Shown: in pieces, positions 17,164-20,455 of the stretch
Position numbering within the stretch: the stretch's first letter is position 1
Layout: every line of letters starts with the position of its first letter
From: Chromera velia
Lineage: Eukaryota > Sar > Chromeraceae
Length of the DNA stretch: 20,455 nt
Assembly (NCBI GenBank): GCA_018398765.1
Contig: JAHBMJ010000807.1
Coordinates: 19,311 to 39,765 of the forward strand
Direction of reading: 5' to 3'
Made by a program: the position numbers and the translations under genes
The notes under the pieces: generated by a model
What the model saw: the letters and a program-made list of their open reading frames with translations, nothing else
The model's database searches: none
What the model was told of the DNA's origin: nothing

Positions 17164-17767
17164 TGCGTGTCTGCGGTTGTGTCTCGCAGTGTACATGCTG
17201 CAACCGTCTTGTTGTGTGACCGTCCCGGATTCGCGAAAAAAAGAACGCCGTCATTTCTCTTCGATTCTCTCCTTCAGAAAGTTTACTTGCCATGTGCCTC
17301 CCTCCTTGCTTGCTCTCTCTGATCTGTTCTTGCAATACGAACCTGGAATCCCCTCTTGTAAGAGGACTTGCACCTTGTGCTTTCGGTTATCCATCTGTAC
17401 ATAGTTGAGTGCCTTTGTGTGCATTTGTTTGCAAGCTCAATGGAGGATGTTTCCTTTTCTTTCCTTTCTGTCTGCAGGGCTTCATGTGTCAATTCGCGTG
17501 TGGATGATTGCTGCTTCTACTCTGTCTGGAGCCCTGAACACACTCTGGATGTGGCAGCTCTTGCAGGGCATCGTCGCCAAGTACAGCGGTGGGAAGGGGG
17601 GAAAGGGAAAGGATGTGTTGGAAAATACACGAGACGGGCAACTACAGGGAGGGTGTGGGGGGGACAGGTCGACTCCTCTGGCAGGAGAGAGGGGGCAGCC
17701 AGACAACCAGAGTCAACAAACTCAACAGCAGAGTCAGCAGCAAAGCAAGGACAAAAAGTCAAGATAG
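15646..17767 (+). CDS. TLC-domain (TRAM/LAG1/CLN8, TLCD4/TMEM56-like) membrane protein
   Basis: Supported exons are 15646-15841 (ATG, MESQTT...YDWG, donor G|GTCAGT), 16049 to about 16125 or later (CRGVSTVFCFAALP...), 16596-16943 and 17478-17767 (TAG stop). Phase 1 joins are consistent at 15841/16049 and 16943/17478. TLC hallmarks appear in order: a first helix (SVALWACVWTLVYYVTG), the C-R-G-V-S-T-V segment equivalent to R-x-V-S-x-x-H, MAVGYFVWDTVF, LEFVLHGVICM, EWSTIFLNARW, MVCRIVWGHLF, and a last helix TLSGALNTLWMWQLLQ. A segment FPSGDSFVRSISRN at 16494-16539 (donor T|GTAAGC) fits the loop before GYFVWD, but its frame has TGA at 16476-16478 after the best acceptor (16450), so this exon is unresolved. 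TLC proteins act in the ER membrane in lipid or sphingolipid metabolism, sensing or trafficking. The Gln-rich tail ends KDKKSR, a KKXX dilysine ER-retrieval signal. Confidence 0.8.
17053..17162. repeat. (TG)n microsatellite
   Basis: About 110 bp of TG repeats with a few interruptions (CG, TC, TT) lie in the last intron of the TLC gene (16944-17477). The Cys/Val frames read here are artefacts. Confidence 0.95.
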
Positions 17768-17828
17768 CACAAGGCAAGGGCAGGAAATTACCGACTAACT
17801 GAGTGAAATGTGCCCCTGCTCTCTCCAC

Positions 17829-17830
<2 letters not shown>

Positions 17831-17864
<34 letters not shown>
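17831..17864. repeat. (CA)n microsatellite
   Basis: Seventeen uninterrupted CA units lie about 65 bp downstream of the TLC stop codon, probably in the 3' UTR or just beyond. Confidence 0.95.
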
Positions 17865-17866
<2 letters not shown>

Positions 17867-17935
17867 CACACGAAAAGATGTGTACGCATAGGGGGGATCA
17901 GAGCCGTTGATCCCCATTCAAAGAAGGGAAGGGGA

Positions 17936-17970
17936 AGGAAGGAAACTTCCTTCCTTCCTTCCTTCCGTCC
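17936..17970. repeat. GGAAGG / CCTTCC inverted simple repeat
   Basis: GGAAGGAAG is followed after a few bases by CTTCCTTCC and more CCTT units, forming a short hairpin downstream of the TLC gene. Nothing else, such as a T-run, marks it as a terminator. Confidence 0.6.
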
Positions 17971-18546
17971 TTCCTGCGCTTTCATCACAGTGCTTCCTGT
18001 GTGTCGGTGCGCTTACCTAGTTGAATGAAAGCATGAATGAATGAATGAATGAGAAAGTAAATGAAAGACTGAAAGGAAGTCTTGCAGCGGATTGTTTCGA
18101 TCGATCGATCTTTGGCCTCTCTCTCTTCCTTCCTGTGATCCTCTTCTGCAATCTCTAGGTAGTTTGATCTTCTCTGGGCTCTTGCAGCCTGACTTTGATT
18201 CCTTCTGGTTTACTTTCTGCCCGTATGTCTTTCTTCCTTCCTTCCTTCCTTCCTTCTCTTCTTTCATTCTTTTTCTTCCTCTTGGTTTCTTTCTCTATCT
18301 CTATCTGGGCTGTTGGTTCATTGCCTTGGGGGGGGAAACCTGCTGGCTGTCTCTTCGGAGGGCTTTTTTGGATTGATGACAGCAAGACGGAGGGGAGAGA
18401 GGCTTGAGGTCGAGAGGTGGGCCGGGTGAAGGAGAAACGTGTTTCCTTCTACTTGTGTGTGTGTGACCATTTGTCTTTTTGGAGGCATGTGTTTCTTTTT
18501 TGTGAGGTCTCTTTTTCTGCCCGATTTAATTGCGGTCCTCTGACAG

Positions 18547-18662
18547 AAAGGAAGTTTGCAGTCTGCATGAGGGTCGCCATCAGAGGAGTCGACAAGGGCG
18601 GGTGGATTTTAGCTCGTTCGGGTGGACTGCCAATAACTGTCAAGAAGAGAGACCGGAAATGA
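18547..18662 (+). CDS. Possible terminal exon of an unknown gene
   Basis: After an acceptor-like CTCTGACAG (18546), a frame reads KFAVCMRVAIRGVDKG, then GWILARSGGLPITVKKRD, and stops at TGA 18660-18662. Composition and codon use differ from the simple-repeat DNA around it. No upstream exon can be matched with confidence, and the family is not recognised. Confidence 0.28.
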
Positions 18663-18859
18663 ACGAATAGGGAATGAAGTAATAGTAGACGGTACTGTAG
18701 ACCTACCGTTCAGGGGTCCGTTGTAGGTCTCCTGCACTCGAATTTGCATGAACACTAACATGAACATGTACAGGCAAGCATGCAGAAACAGACAGAAATG
18801 CTTCAAATGAATGTGTACGATTTTTCTCCATTGGGGGCCCAGTGGGCGGGAACTGCCAG

Positions 18860-19480
18860 CTAACGTTCTGTCTGTTGGTAGGATGTGCTTATAGATGTGC
18901 TGAAAGTATTTACCGTCTAGCTAGCCGTCTAGCTCAATATAGATCAAAGTTTTCTAACGATACTTCTAAATTTATATTCAACAAGTCACTTTAAAAGTTC
19001 TTTTAAGACTAGTTTTAAGTTTTAAGAATATAAAGTTCTAAATGAAGTTAGTCGATATAGTATGATATAGTTATACAACATAGCCTTAAAAAAACTGTAT
19101 GGTTATAAAGCCCTGCTAGAAGCCCTGTTGCTAGAATTTAGCCTTTAAAAAAAGTTTCTAACTGGCTTTATTTCTATGAAGAGAATGGTTAGTTTCAATT
19201 ATAGCTTCAAACCTAGCTTCAAACCTACATTAAATTAAAATGTCGTTATTCATCGTCATGGCGCCTATATGCAGACATTATAAGTCCATAACAGCGTCTG
19301 TTCCATGGATTCTAACTATCAGATTCTGGCATAGAATAAGTGAGTTCCTGTATGACTCTAGGTATGACGAGGTTAATGCATTAGTATTACACGAACCCTC
19401 AAGAACCCTTTCTAGGTTAATTGTACACTTTCCGACTCAAAAACGAAAAAATGTTAATTCCTAAACGGGATGGTCATTTC
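18860..19480. other. Second AT-rich island
   Basis: GC content drops as in 11003-13450, with the same TTTTAA, CTAGC and CTAGACT flavour. Its right side carries CTGGACCCTAGACTGGACC near 19542, similar to CTGGAGCCCTAGACTAGGCC near 11660 in the first island. A 74-codon frame at 19240 has no recognisable features. Confidence 0.55.
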
Positions 19481-19627
19481 TGTTCCATTTCTTCGGTGCA
19501 TGTCTCATTGTCTTTATATAGCTCCCAAACTCTCCAGTAGGACTGGACCCTAGACTGGACCCCGCGGCCTGCATGCATGCATGTGCATGTCGGGCCGGCT
19601 TGCATGCATGAATGCACTCTATGCCTA

Positions 19628-19676
19628 TAGGCAAGATGTCATACTGGCCCGACACAGGACCAGAGAGACACTAAAC
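19628..19676 (+). repeat. Dispersed repeat, copy 2
   Basis: Same core as 2311-2358 (TAGGCAAGAT, CATACTGGCCCGACA, GGACCAGAGAGACACTAAA), same orientation, 17.3 kb away. It differs by a one-base insertion and a few substitutions. ATGC-rich palindromic sequence lies just to its left. Confidence 0.75.
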
Positions 19677-19857
19677 AAAACTCTACATAGAACAAAACGC
19701 AGACGATATGACTATATAGGCAATATGCATATACAGGCAATACACCGTCCCCGGTCTTCCTTCCAACGGCACAGCCGGCCTCCTTGTCATCCCTGCATGC
19801 GTACACACACAGGAAGAAGAGAGTTCGGAATGACCTTTCAGCGGTGGCACAGTGCAC

Positions 19858-20455
<598 letters not shown>

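Larger units (their letters stand above)
17768..18546. other. Spacer rich in simple repeats
   Basis: After the TLC stop codon this region holds a CA run, a GGAAGG/CCTTCC hairpin, a GAAT run near 18032-18051 and TTCC-rich sequence near 18228-18260. No coding frame is convincing. Confidence 0.5.

Noticed and set aside
16612-17335. Minus-strand frames of about 200 residues with His-Thr repeats
   Set aside because: They run through the TG microsatellite and the antisense of TLC exons. The plus strand has TLC motifs and matching splice phases.

Overview
This is a nuclear window from an intron-rich eukaryote, most likely a protist. Genes are split by canonical GT-AG introns of about 50 bp to 1.6 kb. 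Introns and spacers are full of microsatellites, and GC-rich genic DNA alternates with AT-rich, repeat-filled islands. The mix of LRR, TLC-domain and six-helix membrane proteins resembles a chromerid-type alga (Chromera or Vitrella), but that is a guess from style. I see no bacterial operons, tRNA, rRNA or CRISPR.

Layout, left to right. (1) 65-1935, minus: a six-helix membrane protein followed by a coiled coil, running off the left edge. (2) 1936-3292: intergenic, with ATGC-rich sequence and a dispersed repeat. (3) 3293-4597, plus: a spliced Merlin/ISXO2-type (IS1595-like) DDE transposase with its catalytic triad readable across exons, but with an in-frame TAA. An acidic exon follows at 5215-5537 after an intron holding a ~335 bp C/T tract. 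(4) 5689-11002, plus: a ribonuclease-inhibitor-type LRR gene, with small upstream exons in long microsatellite-rich introns and one ~1.9 kb exon containing an N gap and an in-frame TGA. (5) 11003-13450: an AT-rich island with a ~390 bp fold-back element and a cluster of GGTTACC/GGTAACC motifs. (6) 13480-14339: weakly supported plus-strand exons. (7) 15107-15225, minus: a first exon, divergent from (8) 15646-17767, plus: a TLC-domain ER-membrane protein ending in a dilysine motif. (9) 17768-19857: microsatellites, one possible exon and a second AT-rich island. (10) 19858-20455: a CA array carrying a G at strict 32 bp spacing.

No genes here appear to work together as a pathway. I did not find a convincing new biological system. 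The strongest leads are the recently broken transposase, the stop codon and mis-sized gap in the LRR gene, the fold-back element, the 32 bp higher-order CA array and a ~48 bp repeat shared by both ends of the window. All exon borders were inferred by eye from splice sites, reading phase and family resemblance.
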